DNA of 64,000 nucleotides from contig NZ_VNIA01000002.1 of NCBI RefSeq assembly GCF_008124875.1, forward strand, positions 682,001-746,000, in the 5' to 3' direction. Positions 44,323 to 53,581 of this stretch are shown here, in pieces. The translations under genes were made by a program, and so were the position numbers. The notes beneath the pieces are model-generated. The model searched no databases and had not been told where the DNA came from. It worked only from the letters and a program-made list of their open reading frames with translations. The DNA is from Tenacibaculum adriaticum (GTDB lineage: Bacteria > Bacteroidota > Bacteroidia > Flavobacteriales > Flavobacteriaceae). Every line of letters begins with the position of its first letter. Within the stretch, counting starts at the first letter, position 1.

Positions 44323-44353
44323 AAAAAAGGTTCGCAAAATGCGAACCTTTTTT
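44323..44353. terminator. Bidirectional terminator
   Basis: AAAAAAGGTTCGCA pairs with TGCGAACCTTTTTT (14 bp) around a 3-nt loop, between convergent genes. Confidence 0.88.
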
Positions 44354-44375
44354 ATTTCTATATTTTAAAAGCAGC

Positions 44376-44549
44376 TTATTTACCTTCTGATGCTTTTTTC
44401 GCTTCTTGCTTTAATTTCCAGTTTTCCCAAATAGTTCCACCAATCCAGTAAGGAACCACAAACGTTAATAAGAAAATTAACAACCAAAATCCAGTGGTAA
44501 AAATAAACATGAATAAAACTAATCCTGAAAATTCTGAAAAATCTAACAT
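44376..44549 (-). CDS. Small membrane protein, 57 aa
   Basis: MLDFSEFSGLVLFMFIFTTG begins one long hydrophobic stretch of about 30 residues, probably one or two helices, followed by YWIGGTIWENWKLKQEAKKA and an acidic/basic tail. The start at 44549 is chosen over 44609 because a TATTTTTG promoter element (44575-44582) lies between them. No family is recognised. It is convergent with the receptor upstream and divergent from fumC. Confidence 0.65.
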   Translation of the reverse strand: MLDFSEFSGLVLFMFIFTTGFWLLIFLLTFVVPYWIGGTIWENWKLKQEAKKASEGK

Positions 44550-44574
44550 TTGTTTGTATTGAAAATTATAAATG

Positions 44575-44582
44575 CAAAAATA
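44575..44582 (-). promoter_or_regulatory. Minus-7 element of the 57-aa membrane protein gene
   Basis: TATTTTTG on the minus strand, matching TAnnTTTG, 25 nt before the ATG. Confidence 0.45.
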
Positions 44583-44619
44583 AAATATATTTTCAATTTT
44601 TAGTAGCAAAATTTAAAAT

Positions 44620-44643
44620 ATTTCAACAATCATTTCAACAATC
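44620..44643. repeat. Tandem 12-bp direct repeat upstream of fumC
   Basis: ATTTCAACAATC occurs twice back to back (44620-44631, 44632-44643), ending 17 nt before the fumC minus-7 element. It could be a protein-binding site or simple replication slippage. Confidence 0.6.
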
Positions 44644-44660
44644 GTTTCTCTTAGTTTTCT

Positions 44661-44668
44661 TAAATTTG
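44661..44668 (+). promoter_or_regulatory. Likely minus-7 element of fumC
   Basis: TAAATTTG matches TAnnTTTG, 26 nt before the ATG; no TTG at the usual upstream distance. Confidence 0.5.
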
Positions 44669-44694
44669 ATGCTTTAACACATAACATCAACAAC

Positions 44695-46092
44695 ATGAAA
44701 TACAGAATAGAGAAAGATACTATGGGACAAGTTGAAGTTCCTGCAGATAAATACTGGGGAGCTCAAACAGAACGTTCTCGTAACAATTTTAAAATTGGTC
44801 CTGCTGCTTCTATGCCTTTAGAGGTTGTTTACGGATTCGCTTACTTAAAAAAAGCTGCTGCTTACACTAACTGTGAACTGGGTGTTTTAGCACAAGAAAA
44901 ACGTGACTTAATTGCCCAAGTTTGTGATGAAATTTTAGAAGGAAAGCACGATGATCAATTTCCGCTAGTTATTTGGCAAACAGGTTCGGGTACACAAAGT
45001 AACATGAATGTAAATGAAGTTATTGCTAACAGAGCACACGAAATTGCTGGTAAAGTAATTGGTGAAGGAGAAAAAACCATTCAGCCAAATGATGATGTTA
45101 ACAAATCGCAATCATCTAACGATACCTTCCCTACAGGAATGCACATTGCAGCTTATAAAAAGATTGTTGAAGTAACGATTCCTGGAGTTGAGCAATTACG
45201 TGATACACTTCAAAAGAAATCAGAAGATTTTAAAGACGTAGTTAAAATTGGTCGTACACACTTAATGGATGCTACTCCGTTAACCTTAGGACAAGAATTT
45301 TCGGGTTACGTAGCACAATTAAACTTCGGATTAAAAGCTTTAAAAAATTCATTAGCGCACTTATCTCAATTAGCATTAGGTGGAACTGCTGTTGGAACAG
45401 GGTTAAATACTCCTGCTGGTTATGATGTTTTAGTTGCAAAATACATTGCAGAATTCACAAAACTACCTTTTGTTACTGCAGAAAATAAATTTGAAGCTTT
45501 AGCTGCACACGATGCGTTGGTAGAAACTCACGGATCTTTAAAACAGTTAGCGGTTTCTTTAAATAAAATTGCAAACGACATTCGTTTAATGGCTTCAGGT
45601 CCTCGTTCAGGAATTGGCGAATTAATTATTCCTGCAAACGAACCAGGTTCATCAATTATGCCAGGGAAAGTAAATCCTACTCAAGCAGAAGCTATTACTA
45701 TGGTTTGTGCACAAGTTATGGGTAACGATGTTGCTGTAACTGTAGGTGGAACACAAGGACATTACGAATTAAACGTATTTAAACCAATGATGGCAGCAAA
45801 CGTATTACAATCCGCTCAATTAATTGGAGATGCGTGTGTCTCTTTTGATGTGAATTGTGCTGCAGGTATAGAGCCAAATCATGGTAGAATTGAAGAATTA
45901 GTAAACAATTCGTTAATGTTAGTTACTGCTTTAAATACAAAGATTGGTTACTACAAAGCAGCCGAAATTGCAAACACTGCACATGCCAACGGAACAACGT
46001 TAAAAGAAGAAGCTGTCCGTTTAGGTTATGTAACTCCAGAACAATATGATGAGTGGGTTAAGCCTGCTGATATGACAGGAAGTTTGAAATAA
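44695..46092 (+). CDS. fumC: Class II fumarate hydratase
   Basis: 465 aa, normal class II length. Conserved blocks are [39 protein letters not shown] and the superfamily signature [16 protein letters not shown], with the catalytic-loop Ser at about 320. It interconverts fumarate and malate in the TCA cycle without an iron-sulfur cluster. Aspartase shares the fold, but the sequence context ([21 protein letters not shown]) is that of fumarase. It is monocistronic, with a promoter and a terminator. Confidence 0.96.
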   Translation: MKYRIEKDTMGQVEVPADKYWGAQTERSRNNFKIGPAASMPLEVVYGFAYLKKAAAYTNCELGVLAQEKRDLIAQVCDEILEGKHDDQFPLVIWQTGSGTQSNMNVNEVIANRAHEIAGKVIGEGEKTIQPNDDVNKSQSSNDTFPTGMHIAAYKKIVEVTIPGVEQLRDTLQKKSEDFKDVVKIGRTHLMDATPLTLGQEFSGYVAQLNFGLKALKNSLAHLSQLALGGTAVGTGLNTPAGYDVLVAKYIAEFTKLPFVTAENKFEALAAHDALVETHGSLKQLAVSLNKIANDIRLMASGPRSGIGELIIPANEPGSSIMPGKVNPTQAEAITMVCAQVMGNDVAVTVGGTQGHYELNVFKPMMAANVLQSAQLIGDACVSFDVNCAAGIEPNHGRIEELVNNSLMLVTALNTKIGYYKAAEIANTAHANGTTLKEEAVRLGYVTPEQYDEWVKPADMTGSLK

Positions 46093-46113
46093 TTTTTTTA
46101 ATATAACTTTAAG

Positions 46114-46143
46114 AAAGCTGAACAGTTTTGTTCGGCTTTTTTG
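46114..46143 (+). terminator. Terminator of fumC
   Basis: AAAGCTGAAC pairs with GTTCGGCTTT (one G-T pair) around a short T-rich loop and is followed by T-rich sequence, 21 nt after the stop. Confidence 0.8.
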
Positions 46144-46239
46144 TTTTAACATTGTTTTGTCGCTAAACTTATTTTCAAGTAATTTAGCTACGTATACTGG
46201 ACTTATTTCAGTTTTTATGAAAAAATTCTAATCAAAAAA

Positions 46240-48606
46240 ATGAAAAACCACATTCAACATATAACCTTCTTTTTAGTCTTAATTTTTACTAGTGTTTCTC
46301 AAGCACAAAACATAAAAATTACAGGAACTTTAGTGGAACAAGAAACTGCTCAACCTATCCCCTACGCAACCGTTGCAATATTCAATAATGACACTAAAAA
46401 AGTAATTACAGGAACAACAACAGATGATAATGGAAAGTTTAATGTAGCTGTACCTAATGCTAATATTTACTTTGAAGTTAGTTTTATGGGTTATAAAACA
46501 AAAACTATCAACAAGTTTTCTGTTTCTAATAACAAAATAGATTTAGGAACTGTGCAACTTGCATCAGATAATCAAGCTTTGGATGAAGTAGTTGTATCTG
46601 GTGAAGTTTCTAAAACTACTTTTAAATTAGACAAACGTGTTTTTAATGTTGGAAAAGATATAAGTAGTACAGGTGTTAGCGCTTTAGAAGTCCTGAACAA
46701 TGTTCCTTCTGTAAATGTAAATATCGAAGGAGAAGTTACTCTACGAGGAAGCGGTGGCGTGCAAATTTTAATTAATGGTAAACCTTCTGTGTTGGCAGAT
46801 CAATCAAGTAATGCATTAGGTACTATCACTGCTGATATGATTGAAAGTATTGAAGTAATCACCAATCCTTCTGCAAAATATGAAGCGTCTGGTACTTCTG
46901 GGATTTTAAATATCATCTTAAAAAAAGAAGAAAAACAAGGATGGAACGGATCAATTTCTGCAAATACAGGAATTCCTGATAATCACAGTATTGGTGTAAG
47001 TATCAACCGAAGAACAGAAAAATTTAATTTGTTTTCACAATTTGGTGCTGGTTATCGTTCTCTACCAAGAGATACCGAAGCCAACAATTTTAACAAAACA
47101 AGTGGAAAAACAATTGCCAGTATAGGAGAAGAATTTAGAAATGAAAGCTTTTTCAACATTACGTTGGGTACAGATTATCACTTGAATGAATACAATGTGT
47201 TTACGCTTTCTGGAAATTTCGCCTATGAAATTGAAGATCAACCTTCAGAAACCAATTTCAGTTCTTTTACAGAGAGTAATTTAGATTCTCGTTGGATACG
47301 AAAAGAAACGACCGAAGCTACCAACCCAAAATGGCAATATGAGTTCAACTGGAAAAAGACCTTTAAAAATAGCAAAGATCACACATTCCAGTTAAGTGCT
47401 TTGGGAAGTTTTTTTGGAAAAGATCAATCCTCTTTGTTTACAGACACCACTGTTGAAGGTGAAAATGTAGACAGCAATCAGCGTACAGCTACTAATTTTC
47501 AACAAGCAGATTACACATTAAAGGCAGATTATGTAAATCCGATTTCTAAAGAATACACCTTAGAAACAGGTGTACAATACGTTATTAATGATGTGGGTAA
47601 CGATTTTGAAGTTGAAAATTTTGTAAATGGTGCGTATGAAATTGATGAAGACCTTACTAACAACTTTGAATGGAATCAAAAGGTCTTAGGAGTTTATGCA
47701 ACTGGTGCTTATGAAAATGATGCTTGGGGTGTAAAAGTAGGATTACGCGTTGAGAATACCGATCTTAACACACTACTAACCAATACTAATGAAGCAAACG
47801 CACGAAACTTTACTAACTTATTCCCTACCTTGCATACATCCTATAAATTGAGTGAAAATTTTTCACTACAAGCAGGATACTCAAAACGTATTTTTAGACC
47901 ACGATTATGGGACTTAAATCCGTTTTTCAACATTAGAAATAACTTTAATGTACGAGTGGGTAACCCAGATTTACTACCAGAATTTACACACTCTTATGAA
48001 TTGACCAGTATTTATAAAATCGGAAAAGCATCTTTAAGCTCAAGTTTATACCACAGATATACCACCGATGTAGTTGAACGTGTTTCTACTTTTGATAACG
48101 ATGTAACATATACAACTCCAGAAAACATTGGTACAAACGCAACGTATGGTTTTGAAACCAACGGAAAATACAGTCCTGCTAAGTGGTTAACGTTTAACGG
48201 AGATTTTAACTTCAATTATTTTGATAGAAAAGGAACTTTTGAAGATCAAATTTTTGATTTTACCGGTAGCCAATGGTCAACAAGATTAGGTTCTAAAATA
48301 GGATTACCGGCAGACATCGATTTAGAATTGAATGGAAATTATCGCTCAGGATTTGAAACTGTACAAGGAAAACAAAGTGGTTTTGCTTTTTTAGACTTAG
48401 GGTTACGTAAAAAAATATTTAAAGGAAAAATAGTAGCTAATTTGGGGGTTAGAGATGTATTTGCTTCAAGAATTCAAGAGCGATTTGTAAACCAAACTAC
48501 CTTTTCAACCTATGATTATAGCTTACGCGGACGCTTTATTACATTTGGTATAAGCTACGGTTTTGGTAAAGGAGAAGCCATGACCTATTCTGGTAGAAGA
48601 AGGTAA
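46240..48606 (+). CDS. TonB-dependent receptor with outer-membrane barrel family 3 architecture
   Basis: 788 aa. Signal peptide (FFLVLIFTSVSQAQ), a carboxypeptidase-regulatory-like domain (TGTLVEQETAQPIPYATVAIF), a plug (EVLNNVPSVNVNIEGEVTLRGSGGVQILINGKPSV) and a barrel with the YSKRIFRPRLWDLNPFFNIRN motif. Layout and plug closely resemble the receptor at 41813-44281, so the two are paralogues, yet fumC lies between them. There is no SusD partner. The ligand is unknown. Confidence 0.87.
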   Translation: MKNHIQHITFFLVLIFTSVSQAQNIKITGTLVEQETAQPIPYATVAIFNNDTKKVITGTTTDDNGKFNVAVPNANIYFEVSFMGYKTKTINKFSVSNNKIDLGTVQLASDNQALDEVVVSGEVSKTTFKLDKRVFNVGKDISSTGVSALEVLNNVPSVNVNIEGEVTLRGSGGVQILINGKPSVLADQSSNALGTITADMIESIEVITNPSAKYEASGTSGILNIILKKEEKQGWNGSISANTGIPDNHSIGVSINRRTEKFNLFSQFGAGYRSLPRDTEANNFNKTSGKTIASIGEEFRNESFFNITLGTDYHLNEYNVFTLSGNFAYEIEDQPSETNFSSFTESNLDSRWIRKETTEATNPKWQYEFNWKKTFKNSKDHTFQLSALGSFFGKDQSSLFTDTTVEGENVDSNQRTATNFQQADYTLKADYVNPISKEYTLETGVQYVINDVGNDFEVENFVNGAYEIDEDLTNNFEWNQKVLGVYATGAYENDAWGVKVGLRVENTDLNTLLTNTNEANARNFTNLFPTLHTSYKLSENFSLQAGYSKRIFRPRLWDLNPFFNIRNNFNVRVGNPDLLPEFTHSYELTSIYKIGKASLSSSLYHRYTTDVVERVSTFDNDVTYTTPENIGTNATYGFETNGKYSPAKWLTFNGDFNFNYFDRKGTFEDQIFDFTGSQWSTRLGSKIGLPADIDLELNGNYRSGFETVQGKQSGFAFLDLGLRKKIFKGKIVANLGVRDVFASRIQERFVNQTTFSTYDYSLRGRFITFGISYGFGKGEAMTYSGRRR

Positions 48607-48700
48607 TCACCTGTTTATCAAAATCTTTTATTTAAAATTATCTACATTAGAGACCATCAACCATTAAATCGATAGATATTTTAACACACTGAAATTAACT

Positions 48701-49264
48701 ATGAAAAACAAAACGTTTTACAAAACGATACTTCTTTTAATTTTTGTTTTTATTTTTTCTTGTAAAAATAAAACTAATACAAGAGTAATATCTAACGGAC
48801 TTAAGCAAAGTTTATCATTTAATAAAGTTAAAAATCAAGATGATGGTTTATCAGATTTCACATTCCAAATTGACACTACTGATGTAATTAAAAATCTAAA
48901 GTTTTACAAGAATATTGAATTTTATAAGTTAAATTTAACAAACTATGATTCAATATTTATAGGAAAAAGAAATGATACTATTTTCACATATGATAGTGGA
49001 TTAAATTTTGTTGAAGTATTTCTAATTTTAAATAAGAAGAATCATCATAATTTAGGAAGGCTTGGAAATGACTTCAGTGTTGAATTATTGAAATCTAATG
49101 ATTCTACTTTTCATTTTTCTTTAAGTAAACTAAAAGACAGAAATGACGATTGTGTTATTTTTATAGCAGGAGATTACCCTAAAAAAACAATCTCTTCAAT
49201 CACAACAGATATAAATGGAAAAATTATTGACATAAAAATTAATGATAATAGTTCTGTAAAATAA
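48701..49264 (+). CDS. Hypothetical lipoprotein
   Basis: 187 aa. The lipoprotein signal ends at Cys21 (FVFIFSCKNKTNTR). The mature part is Lys/Asn/Asp-rich with a beta pattern (NLGRLGNDFSVELLKSNDSTFHFSLSKL, CVIFIAGDYPKKTISS). I recognise no family. It is flanked by the TonB receptor 94 nt upstream and by hutI, which has its own promoter, so it is probably a single gene. The AT-rich codon use looks stronger than in the adjacent hut genes. Confidence 0.7.
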   Translation: MKNKTFYKTILLLIFVFIFSCKNKTNTRVISNGLKQSLSFNKVKNQDDGLSDFTFQIDTTDVIKNLKFYKNIEFYKLNLTNYDSIFIGKRNDTIFTYDSGLNFVEVFLILNKKNHHNLGRLGNDFSVELLKSNDSTFHFSLSKLKDRNDDCVIFIAGDYPKKTISSITTDINGKIIDIKINDNSSVK

Positions 49265-49313
49265 TCTACAACTACTCATACTAAAACTTATTTTAGATGA
49301 TTATAGTTTTAAC

Positions 49314-49321
49314 TACTTTTG
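49314..49321 (+). promoter_or_regulatory. Likely minus-7 element of hutI
   Basis: TACTTTTG matches TAnnTTTG and ends 18 nt before the ATG at 49340. It overlaps a TTG candidate start at 49319, which argues against that longer start. Confidence 0.5.
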
Positions 49322-49339
49322 TCTGTAAGTAAAAACTAT

Positions 49340-50572
49340 ATGACAACACTTTTCACCAACATAAAAGAACTTATTCAAGTTAGAGACGCCTCTGTAAAAA
49401 AAGTATCGGGTAAAGACATGAGTATGTTACCTACTATTAAAAATGCTTTTTTACTGATTAAAAGCGATACCATCATCGATTTTGGTTCGATGGAAAATGC
49501 GCCAACTTCAGCAGATAACACAATTGATTGTTCCGGGAAAATGATTTTACCAACGTGGTGTGATTCTCATACACACATTGTATATGCTGGTAATCGTGAG
49601 CAAGAGTTTGTAGATCGCATCAACGGATTAACCTATGAGGAAATTGCCAATAAAGGTGGCGGAATTTTAAACTCAGCTAAAAAACTGCAAGAAACATCTG
49701 AAGAAGATTTGTATCAGCAATCAGCAAAACGTTTAAAAGAAGTGATGCAATTAGGTACCGGAGCTATTGAAATTAAATCAGGTTACGGACTTACCGTAGA
49801 AGCAGAACTAAAAATGCTTCGCGTTATTAAAAAACTAAAAGAGAATTATAACATTCCTATCAAAGCAACATTTTTGGGTGCGCATGCTTTTCCGAAGGAA
49901 TATAAAAACAATAAAGAGGGTTACATCAACTTGATCATTGAAGAAATGTTACCCAAAATTGCCGAAGAGAACTTAGCCGAATTTATTGATGCTTTTTGCG
50001 AAACAGGTTATTTTTCGGTAGCACATACGGATAGAATTTTAAAAGCAGGTGTTGCACTCGGACTCACACCAAAAGTACACGTAAATCAATTTACAACCAT
50101 TGGTGGCGTGCAAGTAAGTATAAAACACAACGCACTTTCGGTAGATCATTTAGAGGTGATGAATCCTGAAGATATCAAAGCTTTACAAGGCACTAAGACC
50201 ATGCCTGTTGCCCTACCCTCTTGTTCGTATTTTTTGAGTATTCCGTACACACCGGCACGCGATATTATCAACGCAGGTTTACCGTTAGCCTTAGCAACCG
50301 ATTACAACCCGGGTTCTACACCCTCAGGAAATATGAATTTTGTAGTTTCAACCGCGTGTATTAAAATGAAAATGACTCCGGAAGAAGCTATAAACGCATC
50401 CACCATTAACGGTGCGTATGCCATGAACTTATCGGATGAAGTGGGCTCAATTTCCAAAGGAAAAAAGGCGAACTTCTTCCTAACAAAAGAGATTCCGTCT
50501 TACGGATTTTTACCTTACAGCTTTGGTAGTAATTTAATTGAGAGTGTTTATATTGGTGGTGAGAAAATTTAA
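49340..50572 (+). CDS. hutI: Imidazolonepropionase
   Basis: 410 aa from MTTLFTNIKELIQVRD. It is an amidohydrolase with the metal motif WCDSHTHIVYAGNREQEF, and the HutI blocks GTGAIEIKSGYGLT, AFPKEYKNN and LATDYNPGSTPSGNMNFV. It opens imidazolonepropionate to formiminoglutamate, the third step of histidine degradation. The next gene encodes the enzyme for the following step; hutH and hutU are not in the window. Confidence 0.95.
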   Translation: MTTLFTNIKELIQVRDASVKKVSGKDMSMLPTIKNAFLLIKSDTIIDFGSMENAPTSADNTIDCSGKMILPTWCDSHTHIVYAGNREQEFVDRINGLTYEEIANKGGGILNSAKKLQETSEEDLYQQSAKRLKEVMQLGTGAIEIKSGYGLTVEAELKMLRVIKKLKENYNIPIKATFLGAHAFPKEYKNNKEGYINLIIEEMLPKIAEENLAEFIDAFCETGYFSVAHTDRILKAGVALGLTPKVHVNQFTTIGGVQVSIKHNALSVDHLEVMNPEDIKALQGTKTMPVALPSCSYFLSIPYTPARDIINAGLPLALATDYNPGSTPSGNMNFVVSTACIKMKMTPEEAINASTINGAYAMNLSDEVGSISKGKKANFFLTKEIPSYGFLPYSFGSNLIESVYIGGEKI

Positions 50573-50592
50573 CTGGTTTAACGAATAAAAAG

Positions 50593-50612
50593 ATTCCTGC
50601 CTTCGCAGGAAT
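50593..50612. repeat. REP-like short palindrome between hutI and hutG
   Basis: ATTCCTGC-CTTC-GCAGGAAT forms an 8-bp GC-richer stem with a 4-nt loop, followed by GACA. It resembles the dispersed CCTGCxxxxGCAGGAATGA type of repeat known from many bacterial genomes. It stands out against the AT-rich surroundings. Confidence 0.6.
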
Positions 50613-50623
50613 GACACAAAAAC

Positions 50624-51637
50624 ATGCTACACATTTTTACACAAAACGATATTAATGATTTGGTACACACAAGAGATGGTGAAACCAAACTAGGTGAAAC
50701 AGTTACTGTTTTGGATGATGAAAAAGACTTTTTTGAAGAAGTTGAAAACAACACTTCAAAATTTGTTTTGATTGGTGTTCCTGAAGATATTGGTGTAAAA
50801 ATGAATGGAGGAAAAGGTGGCGCACACACTTCTTTTTTTCCTGCTTTACAAGCCTTTTTAAACACACAAGAAAATCAGTTTATATCAGGTAAAGACATCT
50901 TAGTTTTAGGCTATTTGGACTTTTTAGAAACCGTGGAAACTTTTGTTGCTGATGATCCTGAAAAAGGAGATTATTTGGTAAAACAAATTGATAAAGAACT
51001 CTCTGAACTGATACATTTTGTGGTTTCCATCGGGAAAACTCCGATAGTCATTGGTGGCGGACATAACAATGCGTACGGAAATATAAAGGGTTTATCAACA
51101 GCAAAAAAGGAAGCTATAAATGTGGTGAATTTAGATGCTCATACCGATTTACGTAGGTTAGAAGAACGTCATAGTGGTAACGGATTCTCGTATGCTATAC
51201 ATGACGGGTTTTTAGATCATTATTTTATGTTTGGCTTGCACGAAAATTATACTCCACAATATATTTTTGAATACATTCACGATCATATTAACATAGAATA
51301 CAATATGTTTGAAGAGTTAGAAATATATCAATCTACCTCTTTTGAAAGAGAATTACAACGTGCTGAAAATTTCATTCAAGAAAAACCTTTTGGAGTTGAA
51401 ATCGACTTAGATTGTATTCAATATTTTCCGAGTAGCGCGATGACACCTAGCGGATTTACACCTCAACAAGCACGAAAATTCGTGCATCATTTTGGTAAAA
51501 ATAAACAAGTAAGTTATTTACACATTTGTGAAGGTGCTCCGACAGTTATGAATGAACCTATTGCTGCTACTCAAGTTGGAAAATTTATTAGCTATTTAAT
51601 TACTGATTTTTTAAAAGCGAAGAGTTTTAGTGGTTAA
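50624..51637 (+). CDS. hutG: Formimidoylglutamase (ureohydrolase family)
   Basis: 337 aa. Manganese-binding ureohydrolase motifs are present: GGGHNNAYG, NLDAHTDLRRLEERHSGNGFSYA and EIDLDCIQYFPSSAMTPSGFTPQQ. The arginase fold could act on arginine or agmatine, but the position 51 nt after hutI makes formiminoglutamate the best candidate. It would yield glutamate and formamide. A short palindrome sits between the two genes. Confidence 0.88.
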   Translation: MLHIFTQNDINDLVHTRDGETKLGETVTVLDDEKDFFEEVENNTSKFVLIGVPEDIGVKMNGGKGGAHTSFFPALQAFLNTQENQFISGKDILVLGYLDFLETVETFVADDPEKGDYLVKQIDKELSELIHFVVSIGKTPIVIGGGHNNAYGNIKGLSTAKKEAINVVNLDAHTDLRRLEERHSGNGFSYAIHDGFLDHYFMFGLHENYTPQYIFEYIHDHINIEYNMFEELEIYQSTSFERELQRAENFIQEKPFGVEIDLDCIQYFPSSAMTPSGFTPQQARKFVHHFGKNKQVSYLHICEGAPTVMNEPIAATQVGKFISYLITDFLKAKSFSG

Positions 51638-51646
51638 TTTTTCTGA

Positions 51647-51838
51647 TTATTCCATAATAAAAACCTCTTCAATTTTCATATTGAATACTTTAGAAATATC
51701 ATACGCAAGTTTAAGAGAAGGATTGTACTTTCCTTTTTCAAGAAATACAATAGTTTCTCTGCGTACTCCTACTTTTTGAGCAAGCTCAATCTGTGTCAAA
51801 TTATCTTTGGCACGTAGTTCCTTAATCCTAGTTGTCAT
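51647..51838 (-). CDS. Small Xre-family HTH regulator
   Basis: 63 aa, almost only a Cro/CI-type helix-turn-helix ([39 protein letters not shown]), as in YozG-like proteins. Its start overlaps the end of the upstream membrane-protein gene by 11 nt, so they are coupled. Such pairs are often autoregulated, and a palindrome over the promoter of the pair (52275-52290) is a plausible operator. Confidence 0.9.
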   Translation of the reverse strand: MTTRIKELRAKDNLTQIELAQKVGVRRETIVFLEKGKYNPSLKLAYDISKVFNMKIEEVFIME

Positions 51839-52247
51839 CTATTCCTACTTTTGAAAGGTACAAGCGAATAAAAAGAAAGATAAGAGTCATACCCATCATA
51901 CCAATCGCTATTACAAATTTGGCTTTATTTACCGAATCGATAGAAAACATATCTAATGCAAACAAACCAATCAGCCACATATAAATCGATATGCTAAAAG
52001 CCATAGAAGCAGCTTTTTGAGTTATCTTTTTTGAGAGTTCATCCTCAGGATTTAACCCTGATTTTGCGTCTTTTAATGCTTGAACACCAGAATAAATTAT
52101 AAATCCAACTATAAGCAACATCACTCCAATGGTTCCGTAAGCGAATTCATTAAATGGCTTTGTTGTATTAAATATCCAAAAGCCCATTAAACCTAAAATA
52201 AAGGCTGCTACAGTAAATTTTACTATAGCAAATTTTTTTGCTTTCAT
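51828..52247 (-). CDS. Four-helix membrane protein paired with an Xre regulator
   Basis: 139 aa from [21 protein letters not shown]; a start at 52271 would coincide with the promoter element. Hydrophobic segments at about 8-27, 37-56, 83-102 and 112-131 come in two pairs separated by a charged loop ([22 protein letters not shown]). This resembles small membrane proteins often encoded before an Xre regulator (DUF2178-like), but the family is not certain. The function is unknown. Confidence 0.75.
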   Translation of the reverse strand: MKAKKFAIVKFTVAAFILGLMGFWIFNTTKPFNEFAYGTIGVMLLIVGFIIYSGVQALKDAKSGLNPEDELSKKITQKAASMAFSISIYMWLIGLFALDMFSIDSVNKAKFVIAIGMMGMTLIFLFIRLYLSKVGIDDN

Positions 52248-52270
52248 ATTTGTGTTATTTATTTCTAACA

Positions 52271-52290
52271 CAAAGTTATATATTTATAAC
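52271..52290 (-). promoter_or_regulatory. Promoter and palindromic operator of the membrane protein/Xre pair
   Basis: On the minus strand the minus-7 element TAACTTTG (52278-52271) overlaps the inverted repeat GTTATA-AATA-TATAAC (52290-52275). A TTG lies about 20 nt upstream of the minus-7 element. A dimeric HTH protein bound here would block transcription, so autorepression is likely. Confidence 0.55.
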
Positions 52291-52478
52291 ATCAAAAACA
52301 AATAAATCTTGAATAAACTGTAACTTATTAGAAATGAATATAAAATTTAAAAAAAATAAAACAAGGACTGAATTCTATTTTTTATAAATTATGATGAGTA
52401 GAAATAGAGTACTTTAATATTTCAGTGCCCAAACACGAAACACTATATTTAAATGGCTCTTTATTATTCAAGCAACCC

Positions 52479-53234
52479 TCAATCAATCCAATTTTTAAAA
52501 TCTTTTACACGCTCTCTACTTACAATAATTTCCTGCTCATTATACGAATGGAGCTTTAATTGCAAACGCGAGTTGGTATACGAAACAATATCTTTTATGG
52601 CATTGATGTGTACAATAAACGTTCTATTCACTCTAAAATACTGTTCAGGGTCAAGTTGATCTTGCCAATGCTCTAAAGAATAATCTATTAAGTAATTCCT
52701 GTTTTCATTACTATGTATGTAGGTAGCTTTGTTTTCAGAGTACAAACACTCAATATTATCGGTATGAATTATTTTAATATGCTGCCCGATTTTAATGGTA
52801 AATCGCTTTTTATATTTTCTGTCAATAGGGTTAATCAGTAGTTTTCTAATTTCATCAATATTAACCTGTAAATCGCTTTTTTGAGGTTGTTGTTCTTTGT
52901 ATTTATCAACTGCAACTTTTAACTCATCTTCATCAATCGGTTTTAACAAGTAATCAATTGAATTTAACTTGAACGCTTTTAATGCGTATTCATCGTACGC
53001 AGTTGTAAAAATGATTGCCGATTTTACAGGAATTTCTTCAAAAATTTCGAACGACAATCCGTCAGACAATTGAATGTCTAAAAAAATTAAATCAGGATGT
53101 TCGTTATTTTGAAACCAATTTAATGACTCTTCTACCGAATGCAACATGGTATGTACATTGATATTATGAGTTGCTAACATCCTGTTTAGCCTTCTTGCGG
53201 CAGGCTTTTCATCTTCAATAATTAGTACGTTCAT
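52479..53234 (-). CDS. LytTR-family response regulator
   Basis: 251 aa from MNVLIIEDEKPAARR; a start at 53258 would overlap the preceding gene and add MINFNKET. The receiver domain (1-120) carries the phospho-acceptor D53 in LIFLDIQLSDG and the Lys of LLKPIDEDE. The C-terminal LytTR DNA-binding domain covers about 145-245 (IKIIHTDNIECLYSENKATYI, YFRVNRTFIVHINAI). LytTR proteins bind direct repeats about 21 bp apart. It is the last gene of the kinase-2TM operon. Confidence 0.95.
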   Translation of the reverse strand: MNVLIIEDEKPAARRLNRMLATHNINVHTMLHSVEESLNWFQNNEHPDLIFLDIQLSDGLSFEIFEEIPVKSAIIFTTAYDEYALKAFKLNSIDYLLKPIDEDELKVAVDKYKEQQPQKSDLQVNIDEIRKLLINPIDRKYKKRFTIKIGQHIKIIHTDNIECLYSENKATYIHSNENRNYLIDYSLEHWQDQLDPEQYFRVNRTFIVHINAIKDIVSYTNSRLQLKLHSYNEQEIIVSRERVKDFKNWID

Positions 53235-53244
53235 TGTTTCTTTG

Positions 53245-53565
53245 TTAAAGTTTATCATTAAAAAACTGTGTTTTTCTCTGATTTTCTTCCTGCATTAACT
53301 CTTTTATTTTACGTTCTTCCCAATCTTTACCTAATCCTATAAAATTCTTTCCAAATACAGTAAACCAATGTATTAAAATTGCTGTTGCCCAACCTAGAAC
53401 CGGAAACCAAAACCAGTGAAATTGAGGCACAAAAATTAAATTTACCGTAACTACAATAGGCATTGTTAATACATAGGCTAACAAATGTGTATAAAATGTT
53501 TTTATTTCTTTTACTTTTTTCTTTGCTCTTAGAAATTGTTGTTCTTTTACAAATTGTGTTTCCAT
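53245..53565 (-). CDS. 2TM-domain protein
   Basis: 106 aa. Two membrane helices (about 28-46 and 54-71) sit between a charged N-terminal helix (KEQQFLRAKKKVKEIKTFYTHLLAY) and the motif KDWEERKIKELM, as in the 2TM family. The same C-terminal motif ends the two other 2TM units of this operon. It probably works with the histidine kinase in membrane sensing, but this is inference. It lies 16 nt after the preceding 2TM gene and 10 nt before the response regulator. Confidence 0.88.
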   Translation of the reverse strand: METQFVKEQQFLRAKKKVKEIKTFYTHLLAYVLTMPIVVTVNLIFVPQFHWFWFPVLGWATAILIHWFTVFGKNFIGLGKDWEERKIKELMQEENQRKTQFFNDKL

Positions 53566-53581
53566 TGTTTTACTTACTTAA

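Noticed and set aside
50578..50865. Minus-strand frame containing CHSCEGRNL
   Set aside because: This is the familiar false translation of the CCTGC...GCAGG palindrome, antisense to hutG.
52380..52425. ATGAGTAGA sequence as another regulatory box
   Set aside because: No partner at 21 bp and no minus-7 element at the required distance.
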